Source: an uncultured Chlorobiaceae bacterium (GTDB lineage Bacteria > Bacteroidota > Chlorobiia > Chlorobiales > Chlorobiaceae). Taken from it: 64,000 nt of DNA. Location of the stretch: NCBI GenBank assembly GCA_903839405.1, contig CAIMCD010000038.1:1-64000 (forward strand), in the 5' to 3' direction. Under the pieces are notes generated by a model. It worked only from the letters and a program-made list of their open reading frames with translations. It made no database searches and was not told the DNA's origin. Positions within the stretch are counted from its first letter, which is position 1. Every line of letters starts with the position of its first letter. Made by a program: the position numbers and the translations under genes. Positions 28,731 through 36,752 of the stretch are shown here, piece after piece.

Positions 28731-29717
28731 TTATGATAGTGCTGTTCTGAGGTGTGCCTCTCCTGAAGAGATGAGGCAAGTTTGCCCGTCCTCTTGCTCA
28801 AGCTTCAGCTCTCCCGATCGGCCGATCCCCGAAACCCGGCCCCTGACCGTGCGGTTAAGCTGGTCAATCGCGACCTCTTTTTGGTGAAGCAGTGAATGCT
28901 CTTCGAGGTAGGGAAGAATAAAAGAGAGATCCTCCTCACCAAGCCATGCATCATAGAGTGGCTCAAGGTGGTTGAGTACGGTGGCAAGCAGTTCCGGTCG
29001 GGAAAAAAGACGGTTGCTCTCCAAAAAAAGGGAGGTGGCGCGACCCTGCAGCTCCGGCGGCACATCCTGCTGATTGACATTAAGGCCAATGCCGACCACA
29101 ACAAAGTGAGCAAGATCGGGCTCGGACTGCATTTCACACAAGACGCCGCACACCTTCCGCCCATTGAGCAGCAGGTCATTCGGCCATTTGATCTTCACCT
29201 CAATCTCCGGCACCAGAGCAGAGAGTGCCCGGTGAATTGCGGCGGCCACAAGCAAGGTGAGTTGCGGCACACGAAATGAAGGGAGCTTTGGGCGCAGAAT
29301 CAGGGAAAAATAGAGATTGACTCCCGGCGGAGATACCCAGGTGCGCCCCATCCGGCCCCGTCCGCCGCTCTGGCAGTCGGCCACAACCACGCTCCCTTCC
29401 GGTGCGCCCTCTGCCGCAAGGGCTTTCGCCAGAATATTGGTTGAAAGGGTCGCCTCATGATAGCTGAGCTTTCGGCCAAACCTTCCTCCTGTCAGAAATG
29501 GAGCGACCTCAGCCTCAACAGGCCGGCCGGTCAAGCCCGTAAGACGATACCCGCGGCCGGTTACGGCTTCAATTTGATAACCCTCTTTGCGCAAGAGGTC
29601 GACGTGTTTCCAGACCGCACTTCTTGTTACGCCGAGTTCCACAGAGAGATCTTCGCCTGACAAAAAGTCATCGGCCGCCGTCAGTCGGCAAAGTATCCGG
29701 GAGGAGAGTTCATTCAT
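28731..29717 (-). CDS. birA: bifunctional biotin ligase / bio repressor
   Basis: BirA attaches biotin to carboxylase carrier proteins, and, in forms with a DNA-binding domain, represses the bio operon. Residues about 1-60 form a winged helix (LSVELGVTRSAVWKHVDLLRKEGYQIEAV). The ligase core follows: CQSGGRGRMGRTWVSPPGVNLYFSLIL (biotin loop), IKWPNDLLLNGRKVCGVLCEM and VVVGIGLNVNQ. The C-terminal SH3-like domain contains GRVSGIGRSGELKLE. The ATG at 29717 is used rather than a TTG two codons upstream. It is the first gene of the operon and has a matching operator upstream, so it probably regulates itself. Confidence 0.95.
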   Translation of the reverse strand: MNELSSRILCRLTAADDFLSGEDLSVELGVTRSAVWKHVDLLRKEGYQIEAVTGRGYRLTGLTGRPVEAEVAPFLTGGRFGRKLSYHEATLSTNILAKALAAEGAPEGSVVVADCQSGGRGRMGRTWVSPPGVNLYFSLILRPKLPSFRVPQLTLLVAAAIHRALSALVPEIEVKIKWPNDLLLNGRKVCGVLCEMQSEPDLAHFVVVGIGLNVNQQDVPPELQGRATSLFLESNRLFSRPELLATVLNHLEPLYDAWLGEEDLSFILPYLEEHSLLHQKEVAIDQLNRTVRGRVSGIGRSGELKLEQEDGQTCLISSGEAHLRTALS

Positions 29718-29764
29718 AAGCAAACGGGGCGACTAAAGAGCAAAAACAGGCTTTTTTGGAACAG

Positions 29765-29796
29765 TTGTGAACCGGAAGTTAGCTTGAGGTTGACAA
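29765..29796 (-). promoter_or_regulatory. BirA operator upstream of birA-bioBFGCDA
   Basis: The sequence TTGTGAACC, 14 bases, GGTTGACAA is an inverted repeat with one mismatch per arm pair. It agrees with the BirA box described for bacteria and archaea (TTGTAAACC-N14/15-GGTTTACAA). It lies 48 bases upstream of the birA ATG. On the minus strand a TTGCAA-N17-TAACTT pair can be drawn in which the -10 falls in the operator spacer, so BirA binding would block transcription of the operon. The promoter assignment is tentative; the operator match is strong. Confidence 0.85.
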
Positions 29797-29860
29797 CTTT
29801 GCAATACAAAATAAAAAAAGCGCACGTTGATGCACCCTGCTACCCCGGATTTTCTCTCCG

Positions 29861-31600
29861 TCACCGCTCCATTGAGGCGATGCGGGAGCTTTCATACTGG
29901 CTGCGGTAGGCCTGCACGCCCTGAAAAATACCATAGGCAATTCTGGCCTGCTCCTGGCGGTCGCGCAAAAGGCGCTCTTCATCGGGGTTGGAGAGATAGC
30001 CCACTTCAACCAGAGCACTTGGCATGGATGGAGTCCACAAAACCATAAAACCCGCCTGGCGCACGGCACGGCCGTTCGTTGAGGCGGAGCGGTCAACCGG
30101 TTTGATAATATCCTGGGCAAGCAGGGTGGATTGGCGGGCAAACGAGTTCTGCGCCATACTGCTCATGATCAGGTGCTCCTCGGAAAACCCCTTGTACTGC
30201 AACTGATAGTCGGCTTCCTGACGGATAACCGAGTTTTCAAACATGGCAACGTCCAAAGCGGCTTTAGTTTTATGAGCACCCAGAATATAGACTTCGGAAC
30301 CCCTCGCCGTATGGCTCTGGCTTGCATTGCAATGGACGCTGACAAAGAGCTTGCCTCCGCTGCGGTTGGCGATGTTGCCCCGCTCATGGAGAGGAATAAA
30401 GCGGTCATCCTTCCGGGTGTAGACCACCGCCACATCCGGCCACTTCTGGGCTATAAAGGTACCGAGATCGTGCACAATATTGAGCACAACATCTTTTTCC
30501 TGTGTGCCATTTCCTCCAATGGCTCCGGGATCTTTTCCTCCGTGACCTGCATCGAGCACAATGGTGTTCAACTTCCACTTTTCCACATCACGACCGAGCA
30601 CCTGCGCAATCTGGGCCTCCTTTTCTTTCCGCCGGATTGCCTCAACATCGGCACTGCTGCGAACATAGACCTGGTAACGGTTGTTTTTTTTATCGAGCTG
30701 CAGCTCGGATGAGGTGATGGTAAAGGTTCGGTTATCAAGCGATATGGTAAACTGTAATCCTCCGCCGGCAAAAGATGTTGGCGTAATGGAGCGTACCAGG
30801 CCACTGCTGTAGGTTTTTTTCAAGAGAGCAAGGTCGCCCGAGGCATCCTTCAGGGAAAGGTAGGAGCACCCTGAGGTGTCAGGCTTGAGCAGTGAGGCCG
30901 CAGCAAGCGAGCCGGATACATTGAAGGTGATGATGGCTCCATTCGCCCGCGACTCAACATCAATACCGGTAATCATTGTTGCGCCGGAGTCGGAAGAGGT
31001 TGGTTTTGCTGAAGCATGCCCCGGCTCGTCAACCCTTACTACTCCAACCCCTGCAGAGGATTCAGCGGAACGTTTGCCGCGCAACCAGGCGGTTATTTTT
31101 CTTGACGAAGCGCTGTAGACCACATCCCGGTCAAGCCAGATATCAAAGAGCCGGCAGGCCTGCTCAACGGGCAGGTAGAACTTCGATTGGCGCAGCAAGG
31201 GAAATGCAGAGAGCTGAATAACCCGTTTCGGCAGGTCGGGATCCTTTGAAACCACACGGACAAAATTATTACCAGCAATGAACGTCGCGCGGGAACCGGG
31301 TTTTGTGAACGACTCTTCAAACACCAGAGAGCCCTGATTGTTGCAATGGCTCAACCGCAAAAGCCTGGCCATGGATTCAAGGTCAATGAGCAGGGCGGTA
31401 TCGGTTTGCAGGGCCGCAACATTGACCAGATAACCCTGATCGTTGCCCGTAATCACCCGAAGCGACACCTGGCTCTCGGAGGGCTGAGCCGAAAGAGGAG
31501 CCGAAAAAAAAGTAAAGAGCATCCAGACGCTCACCAGCATCAGAGACGATGGTCGAGAAAAAAAACGAGACAAAAAGTGCAGCATGATCATCAACGGCAT
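29861..31600 (-). CDS. N-acetylmuramoyl-L-alanine amidase, AmiC-like
   Basis: The enzyme cleaves peptidoglycan between muramic acid and the stem peptide. After a signal peptide (PSSLMLVSVWMLFTFFSAPLSA) come two beta-rich domains: a copper-amine-oxidase-N-like fold around FYLPVEQACRLFDIWLD, and an AMIN-like segment with GAIITFNVSGSLAAASL. The C-terminal Amidase_3 domain has zinc ligands in VLDAGHGGKDPGAIG, KDVVLNIVHDLG, FVSVHCNAS and the glutamate in SALVEVGYLSNPDEE. The ATG at 31600 has GGGGGA 7 bases upstream; the longer frame is less likely. Confidence 0.9.
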   Translation of the reverse strand: MPLMIMLHFLSRFFSRPSSLMLVSVWMLFTFFSAPLSAQPSESQVSLRVITGNDQGYLVNVAALQTDTALLIDLESMARLLRLSHCNNQGSLVFEESFTKPGSRATFIAGNNFVRVVSKDPDLPKRVIQLSAFPLLRQSKFYLPVEQACRLFDIWLDRDVVYSASSRKITAWLRGKRSAESSAGVGVVRVDEPGHASAKPTSSDSGATMITGIDVESRANGAIITFNVSGSLAAASLLKPDTSGCSYLSLKDASGDLALLKKTYSSGLVRSITPTSFAGGGLQFTISLDNRTFTITSSELQLDKKNNRYQVYVRSSADVEAIRRKEKEAQIAQVLGRDVEKWKLNTIVLDAGHGGKDPGAIGGNGTQEKDVVLNIVHDLGTFIAQKWPDVAVVYTRKDDRFIPLHERGNIANRSGGKLFVSVHCNASQSHTARGSEVYILGAHKTKAALDVAMFENSVIRQEADYQLQYKGFSEEHLIMSSMAQNSFARQSTLLAQDIIKPVDRSASTNGRAVRQAGFMVLWTPSMPSALVEVGYLSNPDEERLLRDRQEQARIAYGIFQGVQAYRSQYESSRIASMER

Positions 31601-31823
31601 TATGTTTTCCCCCGGATAGTTCCCGCGGGAGAGGAACAATAAGAATAAAATATATATTTTGAACGCCACTACTGATTTATAATAACAGCTCATAAGCTGC
31701 CCATAGCCCGACTTTCCCGCAAGAGATCGAAGTGGGTAAAAATAGTAAAATTTGTTTTTTGCTCCTCAACACCTATCTTTTTCAAAATTTTATTTACAAC
31801 GCCTTACCACAGGGACTCTATCA

Positions 31824-34223
31824 ATGGCTTCAAAACAATCAACACCATCTGCCAAAAACAGGATACTGATTGTCGTAGAGTCTCCCTCAAAGGCAAAAAC
31901 AATCAACAAGTACCTAGGCGATAATTATACGGTTTTTGCTTCGGTCGGTCATATCAAGGATCTCCCGAAAAAAGAGATCGGACTTGATTTTGACAATCAT
32001 TACCTGCCGCGCTACGAAATCATTCCCGGAAAAGAGAAAGTTGTAAGGCAGTTAAAAAAACTGGCGGACGAAGCCAGTGAAATCCTCATAGCTACTGACC
32101 CTGACCGCGAAGGCGAAGCCATCGCATGGCATATCTCCAATGAGATCGGTGCAACAAAAAAACCGCTCTACCGGGTACTGTTTAATGAAATCACCAAAAA
32201 TGCCATTATTGCGGCGATTGAGGCCCCCCGCCAGATCGACGCCCGCCTGGTGCGCTCCCAGCAGACCCGCCAAGGGCTTGATAAAATAGTTGGTTACAAA
32301 ATCAGTCCCTTTTTATGGAATGTGGTGCTGCGCGGACTCTCGGCCGGCCGGGTACAGTCGGTTGCACTGCGCCTGATCTGCGAACGAGAGGCTGAGATCA
32401 GCCGCTTCCTGATTCAGGAGTACTGGACCATTGCGGCGGATTTCCTTACTCCCTCCAAAGAGTCGCTCAAAACAAGACTGGTACGTCTGGATGGCAACAA
32501 GCCGGAAATTTCCAATCAAGCTGAAGCCGAAGCCATAGCCGCACTTGTCAAAAAGGGCGAGTTCTCGGTCAGTGAGATTGCGCCGCGCCTGCAGCAGCGC
32601 AAACCGCCACTCCCCTTCACCACCTCGCTGCTCCAGCAGGCGGCATCAAACCAGCTCGGATTCGGATCGCAGAAAACCATGCGGGTGGCGCAGCAGCTCT
32701 ATGAGGGCATTGACCTCGGTGCGGAGGGAGCTACCGGCCTGATCACCTACATGAGAACCGACTCAATACGCATCGGGCCGGAAGCGGTTGGTCAGGCACG
32801 GGAGTATATCCAGCAAACCTTTGGCAAAGAGTACATCGGATACGGCGGAGCCACAAAACCCGCCAAAAACTCCCAGGACGCCCACGAAGCAATCCGGCCG
32901 ACCTCGATTACCAAAAAGCCCGAGCAACTCCGCCCATACCTCACACCCGATCAGTTCAAACTGTATGAATTGATCTGGAAACGCTTCCTCGCAGCCATGA
33001 TGGCACCGGCAAAAATCGAGCAAACCCGGGTTGATGTAGAGGATAGTGCAAAAAAGTTTCTCTTCCGGGCAAACGGCAGCCGGGTACTTTTTGCAGGATT
33101 CATGCGCGTCTTTGACGACCAGCTTGAGCTTGCCTACGAAGCTCAAACCTCTACCAAGGAGGATGTGGAAAAAGAGCCTGTGGTTCAGCTTCCTGAACAT
33201 ATTTCGGTTGCTGAGCGCATGCTGCTCGAAGAGCTGGACAACAAACAGAGCTTTACCCGCCCTCCGGCGCGCTACAGCGAGGCTACCCTGGTCAAGGATC
33301 TCGACAATTACGGTATTGGTCGTCCCTCTACCTACGCTTCGATTTTTTCAACCCTGCAGGATCGCCGCTATGTTGAACTGCAGAAGAAGAAGATTATCCC
33401 CTCTGAGCTTGGCATGGATGTTTCGCTGATCCTTGTTGCCAATTTTCCGGAGCTTTTCAATGTTGGCTTTACCGCCTTCATGGAAAATGAGCTCGACAAG
33501 GTGGCAAGCGGAGATGACGAATACGAAAAAGTGCTCGACAGCTTCTACCGCCCGCTTGAAGCGGCACTGGAACTGCGCAAAAAAGAGCCGTTTATCCCGC
33601 AGAACAGTGAAGCCGTCACCTGCGACAAGTGCGGAGTGGGCAAAATGGTGATCAAGTGGACGGCAAGCGGAAAGTTTCTCGGCTGCTCGTGCTATCCGAA
33701 GTGCAAAAACATCAAGGCAATCAGCACCAACAAGGTCAAACCGAAAGAGACCGGCATCCTTTGCCCCTCCTGCAAAGAGGGCCATATGCTCCTGCGCAAC
33801 GGCCGGCTAGGCGCGTTTCTTGCCTGCTCAAGCTACCCGAAGTGCAATACGCTGCTTAATCTCAACAAACAGCGCCATATTGAGCCGATGAAAACCCCTC
33901 CGGTTCAGACCACCATAGCCTGCCCGAAGTGCGGTTCACCGCTCTTCCTCCGTTCGGGAAAACGGGGGCTCTGGCTTGGATGCTCAAAATTCCCAAAGTG
34001 CCGGGGACGACTCGCCTGGAGCACGCTTGAAGAGAGCGCGGTCAAGCACTGGGAGGCAATCATGACGGAGCACCAGAAAGCCCATCCGCTGGTCATGCTC
34101 ACCATGACAGACGGCAAACCGGTGCCCATGACCATTCCGCTCGACGATATCATCACCAAAGCCGAAGAGATGGGCCTGATCTCCGCCGCAACAGAAGAGC
34201 CAGCGGAAGTCACTGCACCATAA
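31824..34223 (+). CDS. topA: DNA topoisomerase I (type IA) with three zinc ribbons
   Basis: TopA relaxes negative supercoils. The TOPRIM domain starts ILIVVESPSKAKTINKYLG and contains ATDPDREGEAIAWH; the active-site tyrosine is in GLITYMRTDSIRI, and GRPSTYASIFSTLQDRRYV follows. Three C-terminal four-cysteine ribbons are visible near residues 600-735 (CDKCGVGKM...CYPKC; CPSCKEGHM...SYPKC; CPKCGSPLF...KFPKC), followed by a basic tail. The ATG at 31824 was chosen since the frame upstream is not protein-like. The last 14 bases overlap the convergent feoB gene. Confidence 0.97.
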   Translation: MASKQSTPSAKNRILIVVESPSKAKTINKYLGDNYTVFASVGHIKDLPKKEIGLDFDNHYLPRYEIIPGKEKVVRQLKKLADEASEILIATDPDREGEAIAWHISNEIGATKKPLYRVLFNEITKNAIIAAIEAPRQIDARLVRSQQTRQGLDKIVGYKISPFLWNVVLRGLSAGRVQSVALRLICEREAEISRFLIQEYWTIAADFLTPSKESLKTRLVRLDGNKPEISNQAEAEAIAALVKKGEFSVSEIAPRLQQRKPPLPFTTSLLQQAASNQLGFGSQKTMRVAQQLYEGIDLGAEGATGLITYMRTDSIRIGPEAVGQAREYIQQTFGKEYIGYGGATKPAKNSQDAHEAIRPTSITKKPEQLRPYLTPDQFKLYELIWKRFLAAMMAPAKIEQTRVDVEDSAKKFLFRANGSRVLFAGFMRVFDDQLELAYEAQTSTKEDVEKEPVVQLPEHISVAERMLLEELDNKQSFTRPPARYSEATLVKDLDNYGIGRPSTYASIFSTLQDRRYVELQKKKIIPSELGMDVSLILVANFPELFNVGFTAFMENELDKVASGDDEYEKVLDSFYRPLEAALELRKKEPFIPQNSEAVTCDKCGVGKMVIKWTASGKFLGCSCYPKCKNIKAISTNKVKPKETGILCPSCKEGHMLLRNGRLGAFLACSSYPKCNTLLNLNKQRHIEPMKTPPVQTTIACPKCGSPLFLRSGKRGLWLGCSKFPKCRGRLAWSTLEESAVKHWEAIMTEHQKAHPLVMLTMTDGKPVPMTIPLDDIITKAEEMGLISAATEEPAEVTAP

Positions 34224-36348
34224 GAGCCAGGCGGTAGACCACAAACGAGAGCACCCAGGCAACCGAAAGGGAGTAGAGTGAGTAGAGCAGAACCGGCTTC
34301 CACCGCCCAACCTCCCTCTTCATCAATCCGATTGCCGCAACACAAGGCAGATAGAGCAAGACAAAAACCATCAAACTCAGGGCCGTTGCCCGGCTGAATG
34401 CCGGATCGCTCCTGAGGATTGCTTTCAAATCCCCTGAGGACTTCTCACTGCGACCGAGCGAATAGATGGTTCCAATGGTCGAAACCACAACCTCTTTTGC
34501 CGCCAGACCGGTCACAAGGGCAATGCCGATTCTCCAGTCGAAACCAAGAGGCCTGATGAGGGGCTCAATCACCTTGCCCGTCCTTCCGGCCAGAGAGTAC
34601 TCAAGCTGTTGGGACTTTATGGTGAGCTGCAACTCACCTTTCCGTGCATCCTTTTCCGCCTGACCGAGATTGCTCGCGTTGATTTGGGCCGTCCCAGCCG
34701 CAAGACGAGTGTCAAGCTCCGCACTCCGGGGGTAGTTGCTTACACCCCAGATAAGAATAACCGCGCTTAAAATAAGGGTTCCAGCCTTTTTCAGATACAT
34801 CACGGCCTTCACCTTTGCCTGAAAGAGCACCGACGCCAGTGTTGGCCAGCGGTAGGGCGGAAGCTCCATTACAAAGGGCTCGGAATCACTCTTCAGCACG
34901 GTCGATTTCAGAAGCCAAGCGGTCCAGAGTCCAACCAGAATACCAAGCAGATAGATGCCGAACATCACATTGGCCGCAACAGCCGGAGCAAAAAAGGCTC
35001 CGGTAAGCAGCACATATACCGGCAGTTTCGCCCCGCAGCTCATGAAGGGAATAATCATGATGGTGACCAGCCGGTCGGTACGGCTTTTAAGCGTCCGGGT
35101 AGCCATGATGGCCGGAATGGAACAACCAAACCCCGTTATCATCGGCATAAAGGACTTCCCGTGAAGGCCGAAGCGGTGCATCACCCGGTCAATCACAAAT
35201 GCCGCCCGGGCCATGTAGCCTGAAGCTTCAAGAAAAGAGAGTCCGATAAAGAGCAACACAATATTGGGAATAAAGACCAAGACACCGCCCACGCCGGCAA
35301 TAATGCCGTCAATCACAATGGAGCGGAGCATCTCGCTGGGCAGTAACGGCCGAAGGGTTGAGGCGACAAGACGGAAAAGAAAGCCCAGCCCCTCCATGAC
35401 CGGAGAGCCAAGCGTAAAAGTCAACTGAAAAATTCCCCAAACCACCAGTAAAAAAATGGGCAGGCCAAGCACCCGGTTGAGCACCACCCGGTCGATATAG
35501 TCGGTGGCGGTAGCTTGCCGTGCACCCGGATATCGGACACACTCCTGGATGGCTCCACGGATAAAGGCGTGGCGGTCTTCCGTAATCAGTACCTCGGGAT
35601 CGGCATCATGCAACCTCTCGGCCTCCCGGAGCGCATCCTGCAATGCCAGCTCAACCTTCACCCAGACCGGGTAGCGCTGCACCTCCTGATAGGCCTCGCG
35701 GTCACTCTCAAGCAGCTTGATGGCAAGCCATCTGCAGTTATAGGTGCCCAGCTCCTTCTGGTTTGCAAGCAATCCGGCAATACGCTCAACCCAGGCTTCA
35801 AGTTCTGGGCGGAAAAAGAGTTTGTTTTTGCGGATTTCGATAGCATGGCTCGAAACGCGGAGCACATGATCGAGCAGAGATTCGATTCCGCTCTTTTTTT
35901 TGGCTGATGTCGGAACAATATGGCAACCGAGCAGCTTCTGCAACTGCTTGATATCAATAACAATGCCTTTCTCCTCCACCTCATCGATCATGTTGAGCGC
36001 CACCAAAAAATCAACCTCCATCTCCATCAGCTGCGTTGTGAGAAGCAGGTTTCTTTCAAGGTTTGCCCCTTCCAGAACATCAATAACCAGATCAGGAGGC
36101 TCCTCAATCAGAAACTTCCGGGTAACAATCTCTTCTGGAGAGTAGGGGGTGAGGGAGTAGGTGCCGGGCAGGTCAACCACCCTGATGCGGTGCCCCTTGT
36201 AATCAAGATACCCTTCGTGCTTTTCAACCGTCACTCCGGGGAAATTGCCCACTTTCTGGTGAGCGCCGGTCAGGAGATTGAACAGTGAGGATTTACCGCA
36301 ATTTGGATTACCAGCAAGCGCAATCGTGATCTCCTTGGGTTCACTCAT
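34210..36348 (-). CDS. feoB: ferrous iron transporter B
   Basis: FeoB is the membrane subunit for Fe(II) uptake. The N-terminal GTPase domain has G1 ALAGNPNCGKSSLFN, G3 VVDLPGTYSL, G4 LNMIDE and the switch-linked GDI helices up to about residue 270. Then about eight membrane helices follow with the Gate motifs (LPIFLLVVWGIFQLTFTLGSPVME, FMSCGAKLPVYVLLTGAFF, GLAAKEVVVSTIGTIYSLG). The length (712) is usual. It overlaps feoA by 4 bases and topA by 14 bases at its end. Confidence 0.97.
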   Translation of the reverse strand: MSEPKEITIALAGNPNCGKSSLFNLLTGAHQKVGNFPGVTVEKHEGYLDYKGHRIRVVDLPGTYSLTPYSPEEIVTRKFLIEEPPDLVIDVLEGANLERNLLLTTQLMEMEVDFLVALNMIDEVEEKGIVIDIKQLQKLLGCHIVPTSAKKKSGIESLLDHVLRVSSHAIEIRKNKLFFRPELEAWVERIAGLLANQKELGTYNCRWLAIKLLESDREAYQEVQRYPVWVKVELALQDALREAERLHDADPEVLITEDRHAFIRGAIQECVRYPGARQATATDYIDRVVLNRVLGLPIFLLVVWGIFQLTFTLGSPVMEGLGFLFRLVASTLRPLLPSEMLRSIVIDGIIAGVGGVLVFIPNIVLLFIGLSFLEASGYMARAAFVIDRVMHRFGLHGKSFMPMITGFGCSIPAIMATRTLKSRTDRLVTIMIIPFMSCGAKLPVYVLLTGAFFAPAVAANVMFGIYLLGILVGLWTAWLLKSTVLKSDSEPFVMELPPYRWPTLASVLFQAKVKAVMYLKKAGTLILSAVILIWGVSNYPRSAELDTRLAAGTAQINASNLGQAEKDARKGELQLTIKSQQLEYSLAGRTGKVIEPLIRPLGFDWRIGIALVTGLAAKEVVVSTIGTIYSLGRSEKSSGDLKAILRSDPAFSRATALSLMVFVLLYLPCVAAIGLMKREVGRWKPVLLYSLYSLSVAWVLSFVVYRLALMVQ

Positions 36349-36638
36349 CGAACACTCTCCAATACTCCGGCAACTTTTTTGCCCGAAGCAACCAGCGCCC
36401 CGTCACCGGGAAGGGTAACTTTACGCACCGTGATCCCTTCGGCCTCTTTTTTTCTCATGGCAAGGTAGAGTCCCTTGAAAAAAATCTCTATTGGATCACC
36501 AAGTGGCGCTACGCGGAGCACCTTGAACTCGGTGCCCTTGATAAGCCCCATATCCATAATTCTTCGGCGTATGGCCCGCTCACCCTTTACGGCGGTCACT
36601 TCAGCCCGGTCACCAACCTGTAATTCCGATAACTGCAT
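36345..36638 (-). CDS. feoA: ferrous iron transport protein A
   Basis: FeoA is a small SH3-like protein required for FeoB function. The typical core is VTAVKGERAIRRRIMDMGLIKGTEFKVLR followed by APLGDPIEIFFKGLYLAMRKKEA. The 97 residues include a short C-terminal extension. It is the first gene of feoAB; upstream lies a 14-bp inverted repeat and an AT-rich palindrome that could be a regulatory site. Confidence 0.95.
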   Translation of the reverse strand: MQLSELQVGDRAEVTAVKGERAIRRRIMDMGLIKGTEFKVLRVAPLGDPIEIFFKGLYLAMRKKEAEGITVRKVTLPGDGALVASGKKVAGVLESVR

Positions 36639-36658
36639 AAACCAATCTCCTTCAAGCG

Positions 36659-36730
36659 CATAAAAAGATGAATAACTTAGATTAAATATAAATAACCGTC
36701 GATAAACAGAAAAAATTTCATCTTTTTATG
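36659..36730. repeat. perfect 14-bp inverted repeat upstream of feoA
   Basis: CATAAAAAGATGAA (36659-36672) recurs exactly as its reverse complement TTCATCTTTTTATG (36717-36730), with 44 bp between. It fills most of the gap between the feoA start and the acnA stop. Read as RNA it could form a stem in the feoA leader or at the 3' end of acnA mRNA; read as DNA it could bracket a regulator-bound promoter. There is no T run next to it, so an ordinary terminator is unlikely. Confidence 0.8.
36673..36695 (-). promoter_or_regulatory. possible Fur-like operator of feoAB
   Basis: Between the arms of the inverted repeat, TTATTTATATTTAATCTAAGTTA (minus strand) is an AT-rich imperfect palindrome: 8 of 11 base pairs match around the centre. 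It sits 35-57 bases upstream of feoA, where a Fur box would be expected. It is not a close match to the classical Fur consensus, so the call rests mainly on position and symmetry. Confidence 0.3.
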
Positions 36731-36752
36731 TTTATCCCTCAAAAGAGGAAGT

